DNA from: Strix aluco
Taxonomy: Eukaryota > Chordata > Aves > Strigiformes > Strigidae
Length of the DNA stretch: 64,000 nucleotides
Assembly (NCBI RefSeq): GCF_031877795.1
Contig: NC_133932.1
Coordinates: 20,772,180 to 20,836,179, forward strand
Direction: 5' to 3'
Part shown: positions 22,296-34,826 of the stretch, piece after piece
Layout: each line of letters begins with the position of its first letter
Position numbering within the stretch: the first letter of the stretch is position 1
Translations under genes and position numbers: made by a program
Notes under the pieces: model-generated
Told to the model about the DNA's origin: nothing
The model's input: the letters and a program-made list of their open reading frames with translations, nothing else
Databases searched by the model: none

Positions 22296-23102
22296 TTGTT
22301 TGTTAAAATAGCAAGTAAGGTACTTAATGAATTTCTCTTGTGCTGCTTGAGTTTTGTGTCTAGATTGTTACAGCTTGGGCCTAGTAATATATTTAACCAA
22401 CTTCAAAAAAGAGATAAGGAGATTGCACAGCACACTGATTCCCCCATAACTATAAAGGCTGTCCACAAAAGACACTGGCCAATACCTTTGGATGTGATGA
22501 ACTTCAGGCAGAAGCAGCCTGGAAGGAAGGAATTCCCCAGCTACCTCTGGACAAAACAGCCACCTGACAGAAAACTGCTGACTGATAGTCCTGTCATTCA
22601 GACAAATGTCTGGTTTATCCTCAGTTTCTTTTGCTTTAATCGCCATTTTCTAAGGGAGCACTCTTTAGTCTTTTGGGGACATGGTAACATGGTTCTGTAC
22701 CTCACTGGCTTATGCTTGAAAAAACATCTAGGTTCTCAACTTTGCTCTCTCGTCACACTTGCAAATGTGCAAATGGAAAAACATGAATTTGTGGCCAATG
22801 ACTCTGAAAGTAGGTCCCGTGTATCAGACTCTGGCTGTCTTGTGGTCTGTGAAACCTCCCTGGGCAAAGCAGTGGGCCAGCTGCGAAGAAGTGTGTGGTA
22901 CCAGTGTGAAGGGAGAGAAGACCATGCCAATGAAGTTGGAGAAAGGAAACCACCACAATGTGTGAGACATAGTATGAAAAGAGGAAATAGAAATACACCT
23001 CCAAAAGAGCAGGGGAGAAGGGGTAGAGAAATGACAGTCTTTTGCTGGATTGGTAAAGGATTATTTTCTATTTACATTTCAGGTAACTTAGCAATGCTTT
23101 AA
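22296..23102 (+). other. 268-codon open reading frame of unknown status
   Basis: This is the longest open frame in the window outside HTR1F and the GC-rich island. The putative protein starts MFVKIASKVL and has a mixed composition: a Cys/Leu-rich start, a middle with short hydrophobic patches (NVWFILSFFCFNRHF), and a basic, polar C-terminal third. I see no signal peptide followed by a domain pattern, no catalytic motif and no family resemblance. The DNA is only moderately GC, so a frame of this length is uncommon but not impossible by chance over 64 kb in six frames. No promoter, good start context or polyadenylation signal is evident. It could be chance, a relic of a mobile element, or part of an exon; I assign no function. 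Confidence 0.2.
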
Positions 23103-26100
23103 ATGTATATACAGGCAGACCAGAAAATGCATTGCTGAGGGAAGTGGTGCTCGTCATGCCTCTTTCTGGCAACAAAGACCAGAGTCATCTGGAGCATATT
23201 CATGCTGGCCTGCTCTGCACTGTTCCCGCAGCATGATGCTAAGCAAATGGCAAGCTGTACTAATTGGTCAGCAGGGGATTTCCTTGCACAAAAAAGGCCC
23301 TCAAAAGGCTCAGACATGCCCATACCTTAGAACAGCTTAATGACAGCAGCCTATATGGGAGGAAGTGCTTGTATTAAGTGGAGGTACTACAGGGATACAG
23401 GCCTGGCAGCTTCCTTGGCTGTGTGTGTGGGCTGGCCCTTCCCTGCCTGCAGTGACATCAGCCCTATGGACCTGAGAGCCAACACGTTCCTGCATTGTCC
23501 TTCTGAAGTTGCAGGCAGAGGGGACACCAGCTCGGTTGAACAGAGGGAGAGAGGCCTGTTGGCTAGGTGCTGGATTGGGGATTTCACTCTTTTTGGTTGT
23601 GCTTCAAGCCACATACAGCGGTCTGACTCACCATCAGTCTTCATTTCCTTTTCCAGGGCCTGGGGAAGCTGCTGTCCTTACCTGTTTTAAATCATTAACT
23701 TGCTTCACGTTACCTTAGGGCCTTTGACAGATACCTTCTGTAATGTACAGAAGATAGCTCATTTTATATCTGTGATCTCCTGCAATGCTGATGATACCGT
23801 TTGAACTTCTCACCTGTTTCGGCAATGAAACTCCAGGAGATGCATTTGAGCAAGGAGACCTTCCATGCTAGAACATTTGTCTGGGTATGTCATGCAGTGA
23901 CAGAAAGAATACGTTGGGATAGGGGAACAAGGGAAGGAGTTTACTTCATATTTGCTGATTATATGGTGAAATGTTGCAGGTAGAAAGAGTCTCTGTTTCT
24001 GCACCAAACGACTGTTAAATATTGCGAAGAGTACTATCTGGCAAAAAATCCTACCCACGCTTTCCTGGGCTGTTGAATAGGAGGATGTGGTTTGCACCAC
24101 CTTATGACCATGCTGAATGCAAAGTTATTGTTTGTACAGCTCCCTAAACAACCTCAAAATGTGAACTCCCTACTGTTTAAAACTAGCTTGTCTTTAGGGT
24201 GTCTAAATATTTGTAACTACCCGAGTCCTACTTCCTTTACAGCAATATATCCCACAGCAGAAGCGAATGAGACAGGATCATACTGCCACTGTATGAAGTA
24301 TTTCCTTGGAAATGCATCATAGATAACTCTAATCGGCCTCACACTTCTTATGAAAGATTTGGAGTAATCTTTGGTTTGATTTTTTTCTCCCTCTCCTCCA
24401 ACAAAACTTGGAAAATGAAAGAAATTTCCAGGTCTGGTGACTTTTTGTCTGTATAACAGTGAAAGAGAGCATAGGGGACAGAAAAAAGGGAGAAGAGATG
24501 TTGACAGAAGAACAGGAGTCAGAAAATGTGTTATAATTGTTCTTTCCACTTTGCAAAGCAACTCAAGTGGCTTCTGTGCTGCCTATATTTAAAAGAAAAA
24601 TAATATTCAAGCTGAAAGTGAATTGCACAACAATTCTAGATTCACTTTCCCAGTAACAGGAATGGAATTGGACAGCTGACAGGGACCAACTCTGAAGCAC
24701 TTGGATATAAATCAATGATTAGGCAATGCAAGAGAGACAACTCTTTAGCAAGAAAAATGCCAGGGAAATCAGAAAGACGGCTTTCAGCTCCTGAGTTCTC
24801 TTCTTACTCAGAAATGATGTCATCACGTATCCCTCATTCTTGGTTCTAACTCTGGAAAGGATCATTTGTGACACCTATACTCTGTTTGTGTACACATATT
24901 TGTGTGGCCTATAGGTGTTTCTTTTTCTACTTTTTCCAGTCACAGTTGAGACTTTAAAGCTTTTCTACTCAGTGCCAGCAGTTTGCGTTGATAGTACATC
25001 CAAATCACACCTCAGATGCTTCCAAAGATTTTTCTTCTGATTGTTATATTTTTTTAAAGCTGGCTAGGGCACCCTCAATCAGGACTTCCTGCAAGTACTT
25101 GGCTTTGTCACATGGGAAACTCTTCAGTCCATTTTTCTCTCCCTTTCCCTAGTGTGATCTTGTGACAGGAACATAGCAAAGTCATCTATTAATTTCAGCA
25201 CTTCCTCCTTCCCACCTCTACGTTGTTATTGTATTTTAATGCATTTCTTCTCTATATTTCCATCCTTCTTTTCCATCTACCTCCCTCAGTGTTGGGACTA
25301 GTCATAAAAAGCCAAAGACTATGTCATGAGTGTGTTGCTGCCCGAGTTTCAGGCAGTTAGACAATATTTATTGATTGAGTACACTTCCTGGGCTGTAATT
25401 GTACATCCGCTGCTGCAGTCAGCTCAGAACTGGGTACTCCAGATGCAGTTCAGTAAAGAGGGAAGACAAGCAGTCAAACTCTCTGGCTGCTGCTCTTGCT
25501 GATGTGTTTGTCTTACATACTTACTGCCCTACGAACCTGGATGGTTTGTAACCTGCTGCCCAGTATGCCACCAAATCCTGGGACCCTGTCAGTAGAATTT
25601 ATCTGAAAATATATGAAGACTGTAAGACTTAAATTAGTTGAAGTGTGAATAATTTTTCTTTCCTAGAATGAGATTCCGGTCGTTGGCCAGTCTTTAGTTT
25701 CAGAGCACAATTCTCCACTGCCCTGTGCCTTGTTTTTTTACACCAGTGCAGTATGAGAGGGGTTACAGCTTTTGGAAATGAGGACGTTTTGGTCGCTTTA
25801 CACAGTATTGTGCAATAGCAAAAGGTGGTGAAGAGCAACTGTGAGCGAAACCTCTAGTCTGGTAACTACAAAGAAGTCCAAATCAAAACCAGTTATTATA
25901 ATTGACATCATTATTTTAAATGGAGATGTGAATTTCTGTTTCCTAAATGCTTGGAATTGCTCCTGACTCCTTAGAATTTAATCCTGAAATAAACCCAATA
26001 ACATACCATGGAAGAAATAGCTTCTCTAGAAACCATCCTAGAAACTTTTAACCTGCCCCTGAGGCCTGTACCATTAGACATTATCAGGGGAGCTGATCTC

Positions 26101-26640
26101 TGGTGATTTGTAAATTTTTTTTTTTGCCCATGTACATTTTCAAACCACGTAGATGTTTCTGCACACCATTTCAAATGACAGTCCTTCCTGACCTTTGCTT
26201 GGGAGGTCTCACAAACATTGCTGAACTCTAGACTTGTCAACTTTAATTGAAATGCCCTCGAGTCTCATTCAGCTAACAAAATGTTACAGAGGCATCAAGG
26301 ACCTCAATGGTGAAGCAGCAATGAGAGGGAGCTCCCCTCCTCCTTCCTAGGAAACCTCTTCTGCTGCTGATGGCAGGTTGTCCCAGAAGCCTCATGCTGG
26401 AGAAGTATTAATCCAGAGCAAAGCTGTTTCGCAACTCTGTCCCCTTCTCCCACCTACAAGTCTGCAACCTGCACCCTGTGGTGGCTCCTCTTGGGTTCTT
26501 ATCCTTGTACTGATCCCTTATGTTGCTGCGCCTGTTAATGTACCTTCAACCGCAACTCTTCTTCCTGCACCTGCGTGTCAGCATGTACCTAGTTGCAGTA
26601 AATCTAAATCACCTGAAATTGTTCATTAATGATCGAGCCC
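23103..26640. other. Intergenic stretch, no gene recognised
   Basis: Short unconserved-looking open frames (largest 116 codons at 23340-23690 and 114 codons on the minus strand at 24217-24561). No repeat tails recognised. Confidence 0.55.
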
Positions 26641-26739
26641 TAATGAAGGGGAGTGGAGGTGGGCCCCATGGGGCCTGAGAACCTTGCCGGAAAGGGGAGG
26701 GATCCCATGTTGATGGTTTCCCAACCTGTCCGGCCCTTC

Positions 26740-27240
26740 GTGCTGCCAGGCGCTAACCCCCACCCAAGGGTGCCCCCACACAGCGGCGGCCACGGGCGGT
26801 GCCCGCAGAGCTGTGCTGGGCGCCCGCCGGCCATGCTGGGGACAGCGGGCAGGGGGGTTCCCGCCGGCCGGTGCCCAGCGGCGGGGGCAGGAGCTGGCCC
26901 TGAGGGTGGGCCGCGGCGGCTGTGGGAGGAAAGCTGCCCCAGCGAGGCCGGGTGGGCAGCCAGGCTGGCGAGGGGGGACCCCCGGCTGCCCGTGGGGCCA
27001 GGGCAGGGCTCTGACCCGCCTTGAGGCCCGGCGGAGGCGGCCGAGCGCTCGGGCCGCGCTCCCGGGGCCGCTAGGGGGAACCGCCCGCCCGGGAAACGGC
27101 CGCCCGCCCGCTCGGCACCCGGCGGGTCCGCGTCCGCCGGCCGTGGGCCTCCCCCCGCCGCCCCGGCTCGCCCTGCCGTGCCCCGCTGCCAGGGTGGCGG
27201 CCGCAGTGGCTGGCGAGCGGGCATGACCCAGGTCCTGGCG
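26740..27240. promoter_or_regulatory. CpG island, candidate promoter without an assigned gene
   Basis: GC content rises sharply and CpG dinucleotides become dense (runs such as cggcggccacgggcgg and ccgcccgcccgggaaacggc), unlike any other part of the window. Several GGGCGG/CCGCCC-type boxes are present. The moderately GC-rich shoulder extends to about 27640. The 377-codon minus frame (26640-27773) and the plus frames here are Pro/Arg/Ala/Gly-rich translations of GC-rich DNA and I do not call them genes. HTR1F starts more than 10 kb away and points toward the island, and CD200R1 ends 22 kb to the left, so neither explains it. In vertebrates such islands usually mark promoters; a lncRNA or an unrecognised gene is plausible. 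Confidence 0.7.
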
Positions 27241-28902
27241 CCGCAGCAGGGCTCCTTCGGCACGAATGGCCTGGGACCGCTACAACAGCTTAAAAACTGC
27301 CTCTGCTTTCTCCTATTTCCAGAATCTCCTGCTCGCATAGTGCGAGATTTATTGCCTTCAGATAGGCTGGGTTTTATTTTCAAAGCTCGCTTAATAAATG
27401 TAACCGAGCCTGAACTTCGCAGCAGCTCAGACCTGTCAGAGCCGAGGCAGCTCCTGAGCAGAGGGGTGAGCTTTGCTTTTGGCCCTGGTTTTGCCTCCTC
27501 CGGCTCCTCCCTGGGTGTGCAGGAGGGCCACTGAGGGCAAGGGTGACATGACCTTGGCCTGGCTCCTGCCTGCGCTCTGGCTGCCCTCAGCTGCCGGAGC
27601 GGGGGCTTGGGCCCTGCACAAAGGGCTGCGTCCTTCGCAGAGTGTCCGGTGGCTGAGGCAAAGCCGCTCAGAGGCCGAATCCAGCCCTCGATTAAAGCCT
27701 CATCTGCTGCTCTGGCTTTTCTCCTTCCCTCTGATACTTCTTTCATCTGTGCTGTGTTTTGTTGTCTGCACATAGTCTGTAATGCATCGCTCCTCCTTCA
27801 GTTTTCCTTGTGCAGCTAAGGATGAGAGAAGGCAGAACAGGTTATCATTTCATAGCCTTCCTTATTCCCCTGACAGGTCTTTAAATGAGCTGTTGTGTCC
27901 AGTAACACAAAATAAGTCAAACCTTCCACTGAAATAACTCACCCTTCATTCACGGTGTGCATTGTGTTGTGGGTGAGAACAGGTAGAGCATGGAGTGGGG
28001 TGAGTAGAAGGGGTGGTTCAGAGCACTGTTACTTGATTTATTTTCTGTTGAATCTAAACTGCTTCATTTTATTTCCTCTTTTTTTTTTTTTTTTTTTTTT
28101 TTCTGTCCTGTTTGCAGGTTTAGAGCTTGGAGGGTGTTTCGGTTGCTTTTTGTTATTCTTCTCCAGTCAAAGAAAAAAGAGAAGCAGTGGAGTCAATTGG
28201 TTATGAAGTACTTTAACGCCATGTTCAGTGAGCTGGAGACACAGGCGAAGGCCAGGCTGGCAGGGGCTGAGGAGGATTGGCATACACGAGGGTATTTAAC
28301 AGGCAGAGGCAGGAAACGTGGTAGTGGTTTGACTCTGTGTGAAGCATAAAGGTGAGCACATATCCCTGGCCATATCTAAAGCAAGGGACAAAGTCCCCGT
28401 TAAGCACTCTTCCTGTGCTCAGGTGACTTTTGAGAGGGCAGTGTTGAAATGTAGATAAGATTTTAAAGGATGTGCTTTGATACTACCCAATTTTTTTCTC
28501 TGCTGTTTGTAGCCTTTAAAATCTCTGTACTTGCAATTCCGCAGTCTCACCGGCTGTGCATGCCTGGTGCTGGCCAGTATTGTCACACTAGTCTTTGAGA
28601 AGGATCAGATACAGAGTGCTGTACTGACCCTGTGTGGGATGGAGATGGCAAAACAACCTCCTCTCCCTCTCTCAGCTCCTGGGAGGTGCCAGGCAGCTTC
28701 AAAGTGAACTGGCACTTCTGTTAGTTGGATCTGAGCTGTGATGAGTTCAAGCAAGTTTATTTCAAGGCTGCCTGGCTCTATAAGCAGAAAACTGCTCAGT
28801 CTTTGTCTCTCCCAGTTCTCCTCCTCCTTTCCTTTTGCTGATTTGCTTCACTCCACAGCTCTTGTTTTCTTCCCTTGGACTGCAGTATGTCATTCCTCAT
28901 GC
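27241..28902. other. Flank of the CpG island; no confirmed gene
   Basis: Immediately downstream of the island a strong acceptor-like tract (ctgctttctcctatttccag, ending 27321) and a donor-like GTGAGC at 27463 could frame a short exon; see findings. The rest shows only short open frames, among them 28738-29250 which runs into the CR1 copy. Confidence 0.4.
28079..28102 (+). repeat. Poly-T run (24 T)
   Basis: Twenty-four consecutive T after a pyrimidine-rich stretch. No adjacent retroposed gene was recognised on the minus strand, so it is most simply a homopolymer repeat. Confidence 0.85.
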
Positions 28903-29679
28903 AGTTCAGCAAAAGGATGCTCAAAATCCTGCACCTGGGGAGGAGCAACCCTATGCACTAGTATATGCTGGGGGCTGACAGGCTGGAAAGCAGCTTGGCA
29001 GAAAAGGACCTGGGGGCATCCTGATGGACACAAAGCTGAACATGAGCCAGCAATGTGCACTTGCGGCAAAGAAGGCCAATGGTGTCCTGGGCTGCATTGG
29101 GAGGAGTGTTGCCAGCAGGTCGAGGGAGGTGATCCTTCCCCTCTGCTCAGCACTGGTGAGGCCACACCTGGAGTACTGCATACAGTTCTGAGCTGTTCGC
29201 TACTAGAGAGACATGGACATACTGGAGAGAGTCCAGCAAAGGGCCACTAAGATAATGGAGGAACTAGAGCATCTCTCCTATGAGGAAAGGCTGAGAGAAT
29301 TGGGACAGTTCAGCCCGGAGAAGAGAAGGCTCAGGGAAAACTTATCATTGTATATGAATAACTGAAAGGAAGGTGCAGAGAAGATGGAGCCAGGTTCTTT
29401 TCAGTGGGGCTTAGTGACAGAACAAGAGACAGTGGGCCTGAAACACGGGAGGCTCCAACTGAATGTAAGGAACACTTTCTTACTGTGAGGGTGACTGAGC
29501 ACTGGCACAGGTTGCCCAGAGAGGTGGTGGAGTCTCTATCCCTGGAGATATTAAAAAGCCATCTGGACATGGTCCTGGGCAGCCAGCTTTAGGTGGCCCT
29601 GCTTGAGCAGGGGCATTGGATGAGATGACCCCCAGAGGTCCCTTCCAACCTCAACCGTTTGTGGTTCTGTGATTCTCAC
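28903..29679 (+). mobile_element. CR1 LINE, 3' portion (about 780 bp)
   Basis: The frame-shifted remains of the C-terminal CR1 reverse transcriptase region run from the ttcagcaaaaggatgctcaa and cctgcacctggggaggagc blocks. They continue through catgagccagcaatgtgcac, aagaaggccaatggtgtcctg, gtgaggccacacctggagta and gagaggctgagagaattggg-like blocks to the LPREVVESLSLEILKSHLD end of the ORF (plus frame 29404-29592). The 3' UTR follows (gagatgacccccagaggtcccttccaacctcaacc) with the tail tggttctgtgattct. It is 5'-truncated and carries frame breaks, so it cannot move. Confidence 0.93.
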
Positions 29680-32600
29680 ACTAGCTTTGAAAGCACCCTT
29701 TGTTCCCTTCTCTTGCTTTGTATGCTGAATGGCACCCCAGGACCTCACCCAGGTTGAGGTGCTGGGTGCCCACTTTCCTCAGTTTCTGGTTTTCTACCTG
29801 TAAAAGGGAGATAAGACCTCCTACCTCCCTCAGATAATTAGTTAATTAATATTTCTCCCCCACTTTGAAAAGAAGATGGGAGAAATACTTGTCAAAATGC
29901 AAAAAACCATCAATGAATGGCATTAGAAACAGTCCAATGGTAATATAACTTATATTTATGTGTGTGAAAAATAAGGTCATGCTTACCTGTTATAGATATA
30001 TCTTGCTTGGAACACTGTTTTGGGTTCAAAATTACTGCAGTTTACTTTCTGTCAAAGTAGATGTGGAAGGAAAATCCACAACCTGAAAACCCTTAACATA
30101 AATTTTTATAATCTTAAATTCTAATAATTTTGCATTTACCCAAGCTGAATGATGACCTCAAGCTTCAGAGCTGAACCTTCTCATGACAGGGCATGCAAAC
30201 CCTGTACTGACCAACACAGAACTGACAAGGTAGTTCAACGTTGTCTTGCTAAACGTGCCAGAAGGGCTGAAAAAGCCCAGCTCAGTTAGGATAGACAATA
30301 AGCTGCAGAAACTGATATTAATGGACTGTTAATATCTGGTTGAACTCCCCTTGCCAGGGAAGATGGGCCAGATGCTGGATTTTCTTTGCTTTGTTACTAG
30401 TTAGTACTGGCTAAGCTTGCTGCTTGTGGCGTTCTCCTTGAGAAGAGATCTCTTTTTGCATCTGGTTGGAAAGCAGTGCTGGTCTGTGTTGAGCCCACCT
30501 GGTCACGAGTCAGTTCAGGCTGCCTCGTGGCTTCTTCCAAAATAATAGATGGATATGAAACATTTTGACTGTTTTTGCTGTGGATAAAGACACAGCTTTG
30601 CTCCTGCTGGTTAATGGCGTGTGTTTGTGGAGCGACTATCTTCTGGTGACTGCCAGACTAGAAACGACTGGAGTGCAAACTGGCTGATTTCTTATTTCAT
30701 GGCTGTGGACTAATTTATGCAGCTTTGTACTGTGAAAGATGGGAAACCAAGCTTAGCCAAAAGTGAGTTCTCAGCAGACGCTTGCTGTCATACAAATTAG
30801 CCACAGCTTTTGCATCTTGGAGTGCTGCCAGCAGAGGGCTAGCTATTGCATTAAATGTCTACTACCAGTCATGATCTAAACTGAAAGCAAGAAGATTAAT
30901 TGCTCTTCTAGTATTATTTTAGCAGTTAGCACTTTTTGTGACATTAAACATGTTTTTTGTCTTTAAACTCAAACCAGAAAACACTGCTCTGAGTTTCAAA
31001 TCAATGAGTGTACAAGAAGAACTGGAAAAGGTTTAATTTAGTGAGAGAAAGTATCATGAATGTATAGGAATTATCTTGCTTTAACGTAGAAAGGAAGAGT
31101 AATTTTGTTAGTGCTGCGGATCTGGTATGTAACAATGAATACCTTCAAAGCTATAGTTTGAATAAATATATGACTTAAAGAGTGGATATAATTGATTTGA
31201 GCTACTAGTGGATAAAAAGTAATAGCATTCAATAAACATCTTCTTTCACTTTACTCTGCCTCAACCAAGATTTTTAATACATAATTGTACTAATGTAGTT
31301 TGACTAATGAAACACATCACTTTTTCCTTGCCTAAAAGTATTTCCCTCTGAAATTTTCCTGAGTTGCAAAGTTCTTAAGAAGTAAATCACTCAAACATGA
31401 AGAACTGGAATTTAGGAAACTCGTACTTTAGTAAATTCCTGAGGATATAAGGTCGCTTTCAGTCATTGGTGACCGTTATGTCTGAGGGATTTGACACCAG
31501 AAAGGCTGTTTTGAATTCAGTTGGTAACTTTGACCGTTCACACCAATGCTGCTGACTTCTGTTTGTTCTGTTCTCTGTAAGCTGTCTTAGCCAAGCTTGG
31601 TATCATCAAGGCTTTCATTTCTTGAGTTACTGAATGATGGCTAAAAACACTAGATCAAAGTAATGTTTATGTCTCTTAGAGGTTTAGCCTTCCTGGTTGA
31701 GGAGGAAAATAAGAAATTTGACCCAGGCTCCCCAGAAGAGAAATGAAAAATTCTGAAAAAAATAATCTGTTTAATTAGTTTCAGGATTTTGCAGGGGAGG
31801 AGATATGAACATCTTGCTGGCAATTTTTAGGAGTTCTGCTACTGGTAGTTTTGTCCCTGTAGTGCAACAGCACTTTCTGGAGGAGGAATACGAGAGCCAC
31901 CAGCAGATGCCATTTACTGCCCGCTTGGGCGCTGGAGTGCTTGTGAGTGCCTGCTGCGACCAGTAGATGACTGCTGACCCATTAGCCCTCCCTCTGAGAA
32001 CAGCTGCCCATGCTCTGGTGCAGCTCTTGTTTCTACATGAGACACAGTGTTATGTTTATGCTTAATTCTTACAGGACTGCTACAAGCGTTTCCTCTTGCT
32101 TTTCTTGCAGCATTTACTCTTTGGTGTGTAGAGTTGAAAAAAGCCCTTCCTTCCAATGGCTACAGTGGTGATTTTCTGTTTCCTTTCTGCAAGGGAATCT
32201 GAAATGCAAAGGCCAAATAGTAATGTGTACTTGCCTAGAAATAGTATGCTGAGTTTGTAACTACTGGAGAAAATAATTTGGCACATAGTTATTTCCGTGT
32301 ACCTCCCTAACACCAAGAACAATCAGGCACCAGCTGAAGACAGTGACTGCCAAAAGCGCATTTGGATGAGGTGGGTGTTTCTGGGTGGTACAGTCATGCC
32401 TTAACAAGTGTGACTGCATCACTAAAACAAAAGTATATTTGTATCCCCAAGTCCTTTGCAGGGATATGCCATCTTCAAGAGGAAAGGACACCAATAAAGC
32501 ATCTGGCAGGGAGGAAAGGCAAAGAAATGAGTACAGGATAATGAGGTGTGTTTAACTGCTTGCTGTTAGCAAAAACCATCCACCTGAACTGGATATAGTA

Positions 32601-34826
32601 TTCACAGCTGCTTCAGGAATCATTCTCTGTGAAAGCTTAAGTGAGAGCAGGTCAGCTGCTCCAGATCCAGTTCTCTGGGTGTTAGAAGAAATCTAAACTG
32701 ATGGGCGGTTGGGTGGGCAGCAGACAGCAACAGGGAGGGCAGCTGCAGCAGGGATGGGGATCCAGGAAGCTTTGTGCAAACCCTAGAGGAGACGTAAAGC
32801 CTTTTCCTGCAATACACACACACAGTCTTCTGATAGAGATAGGAAACCAGACATAATTTTTTCTATTTGCTGAAACTGAACTCTCACAGGGTACAGAGCT
32901 ACTTGCAAAAAAATCTTAGCTCCAGTGCATAAAATCTTACTCCCTCTTGCTCCTCGAGTCCAGTGCTAAGCTCCAGTGGATGCCTGTGTACTTCATGGGA
33001 AGGGGAAAGCAGCATCCCACAGAAATCTTAACCTTGATGCATTTTGAAAGAGGAACTCACGTTTTTTCTTAACATATCACATGCATGGATAAATGCTAGA
33101 GAAATGGTGCTGTGTGAGGTTGTGTGATAAAGTGTTCGGCACAGTGGATTCTGTTAGAGAATGAGTGATGAGTTGCAGTCAGACACCAAGAAATGATGGT
33201 CCACAAGCCGCAAGTGCTTTTAATAGGATAACTACCCACTCGTTTGCTTAGATTTCTTGTAGTTGCATCTTCCACCACTGGGGTGTTGAAGGGTGAGCAG
33301 ATACAGCTCAGTGAAAATGATACAAAAGAAACCACCCTGCATCTTGAGAAATGTTTAGCAGCTTAAGTATAGAGTATAATACTGTTAACAGTGCATAAAT
33401 GACAACTATTTTCTGTTTATCTACATGAGCTTTATCCATTATTATTTAAATATGAGTATTTTAAGTATCTTTTCTCCTCAAAAGCAACCTCTATTTTTTC
33501 TTCCAATTTGATTTCACAAGATATTGTCAAACTTCTTATGTGTAGGAGGATAAACAATATACTCTACCCTCCAGCAGTCATAAAGGGAGAAGCAGGGGGA
33601 GAGGAAATCCTGCCCCTAGATATCCAATGTTATGACTCCGTCCTCAGGAAACGTGGGAAACAGAGGTCTTCAATCTTAAATGTTTCAGTGGGGTTTTCTT
33701 TGCTGCCTTCTGCTAATCTGCTAATCCTTTTAGAAAGCTGAATTCCATGGCTCTTTCTGGAGACAGTAGAGCACAGCTGATGTTTAAAGCAGTTTTTTCT
33801 TTCAGCATAATGCAGCCATTACCAAGGTCACGGGGGCTGCAGAGGCTGTGCTCTGACTGCAATGGTAGTAAAGTGCGCTAGCTTGCACTGAGCATGAGCC
33901 AGATTCCATTCTGTCGCATCCTAGTATCTTCACATTTAGCTGTGCTACCGCTGCGCTAGAGCTACACGGCATGACAAGTGAGCTTTCCATTAGATTCCTG
34001 ATGGGTTAAAATCAACCGTAAAGCAAATGCACCGTTTCTAGTACTTCTGAATAGCATCTCATTTGGACCTTGATGTGAAAGCAGAATACGGTAAGTTGCA
34101 AGTGACAGAAACAAATTAGTTCAGTATCTCAGGTTGCAAACCTTGTCATCTTGCAAGAAACACCTCTGACAGCTGTTGTGTCAGCTGGTAGCTAGTGGGC
34201 AAAATACAAAAATTATTAAACTCCAGAGTTTGTAATACAGGGGAGGGAGAGGGGGAGGGAGAAATGACAGCGATGGCTTCTTTATGGGTTTTCTTCTCTA
34301 ATGCAAACTGCTGAAAGTCACTTGGAAGAACAACTGCAAAGAGCGGTGATACTTTTCCCAAACTAAGGATGTGCACTGTGGTCTCACATCTCAGCTTTTT
34401 TGTGATGTCCCTAAGCTGCTGGCCCATGTGCCAAATCAGAGCACCTTTGCAAGAGAATGCTGCTGCTGACAGTGGGGTTTGTAGTTCCTGTAAGGAGCCT
34501 CGGGTCCCTATTCCTGCTAGACAGCACTGAATGGCTGGCAGTGAATACAAAGCCAGGGTCTTAGTGACACAGCCTGAATCTGTTTGTCCTGAAAAGTGCA
34601 AAACCTGTCCCTGGGTTCTGCTGTGGGTCTTAGCGGCTCGTCTGCACTCAGGTATAAACGTCACTGCTCTGTTAGTACCCTCAGCTGTTGGCAAACTTGC
34701 ATGGCTGGTTTTGAGGCAAGGGCTGTTCTTGCAATCATTAATGCTGTGGCTCGGCATCTGGGGCATGTAAATCAAGATTGGTCAAGGTGCCATCTTCGAG
34801 GCCTTAGAAGGCAGCCCACAAGGGGA
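29680..34826. other. Intergenic stretch between CR1 and HTR1F 3' end, no gene recognised
   Basis: AT-rich to 33.8 kb, then moderately GC-rich. Open frames are short except a 209-codon minus frame (34146-34775) without a recognisable motif. A CTCF-like motif lies at 30828-30839 (separate entry). Confidence 0.5.
30828..30839 (+). promoter_or_regulatory. Candidate CTCF-binding motif, plus orientation
   Basis: CCAGCAGAGGGC matches every position of the widely used CTCF core CCASYAGRKGGC. It lies in a ctgCCAGCAGAGGGCtag context. Binding is inferred from motif alone. Confidence 0.45.

Noticed and set aside
26640..27773. 377-codon minus-strand ORF across the CpG island
   Set aside because: Low-complexity Pro/Arg/Gly/Ala translation, with plus-strand frames equally open over the same bases. 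GC-rich DNA lacks stop codons by composition; no domain or motif is visible.
34146..34775. 209-codon minus-strand ORF downstream of HTR1F
   Set aside because: No recognisable domain, no start or splice context of note, and plus-strand frames overlap it. Probably chance, though I cannot exclude a lineage-specific exon.
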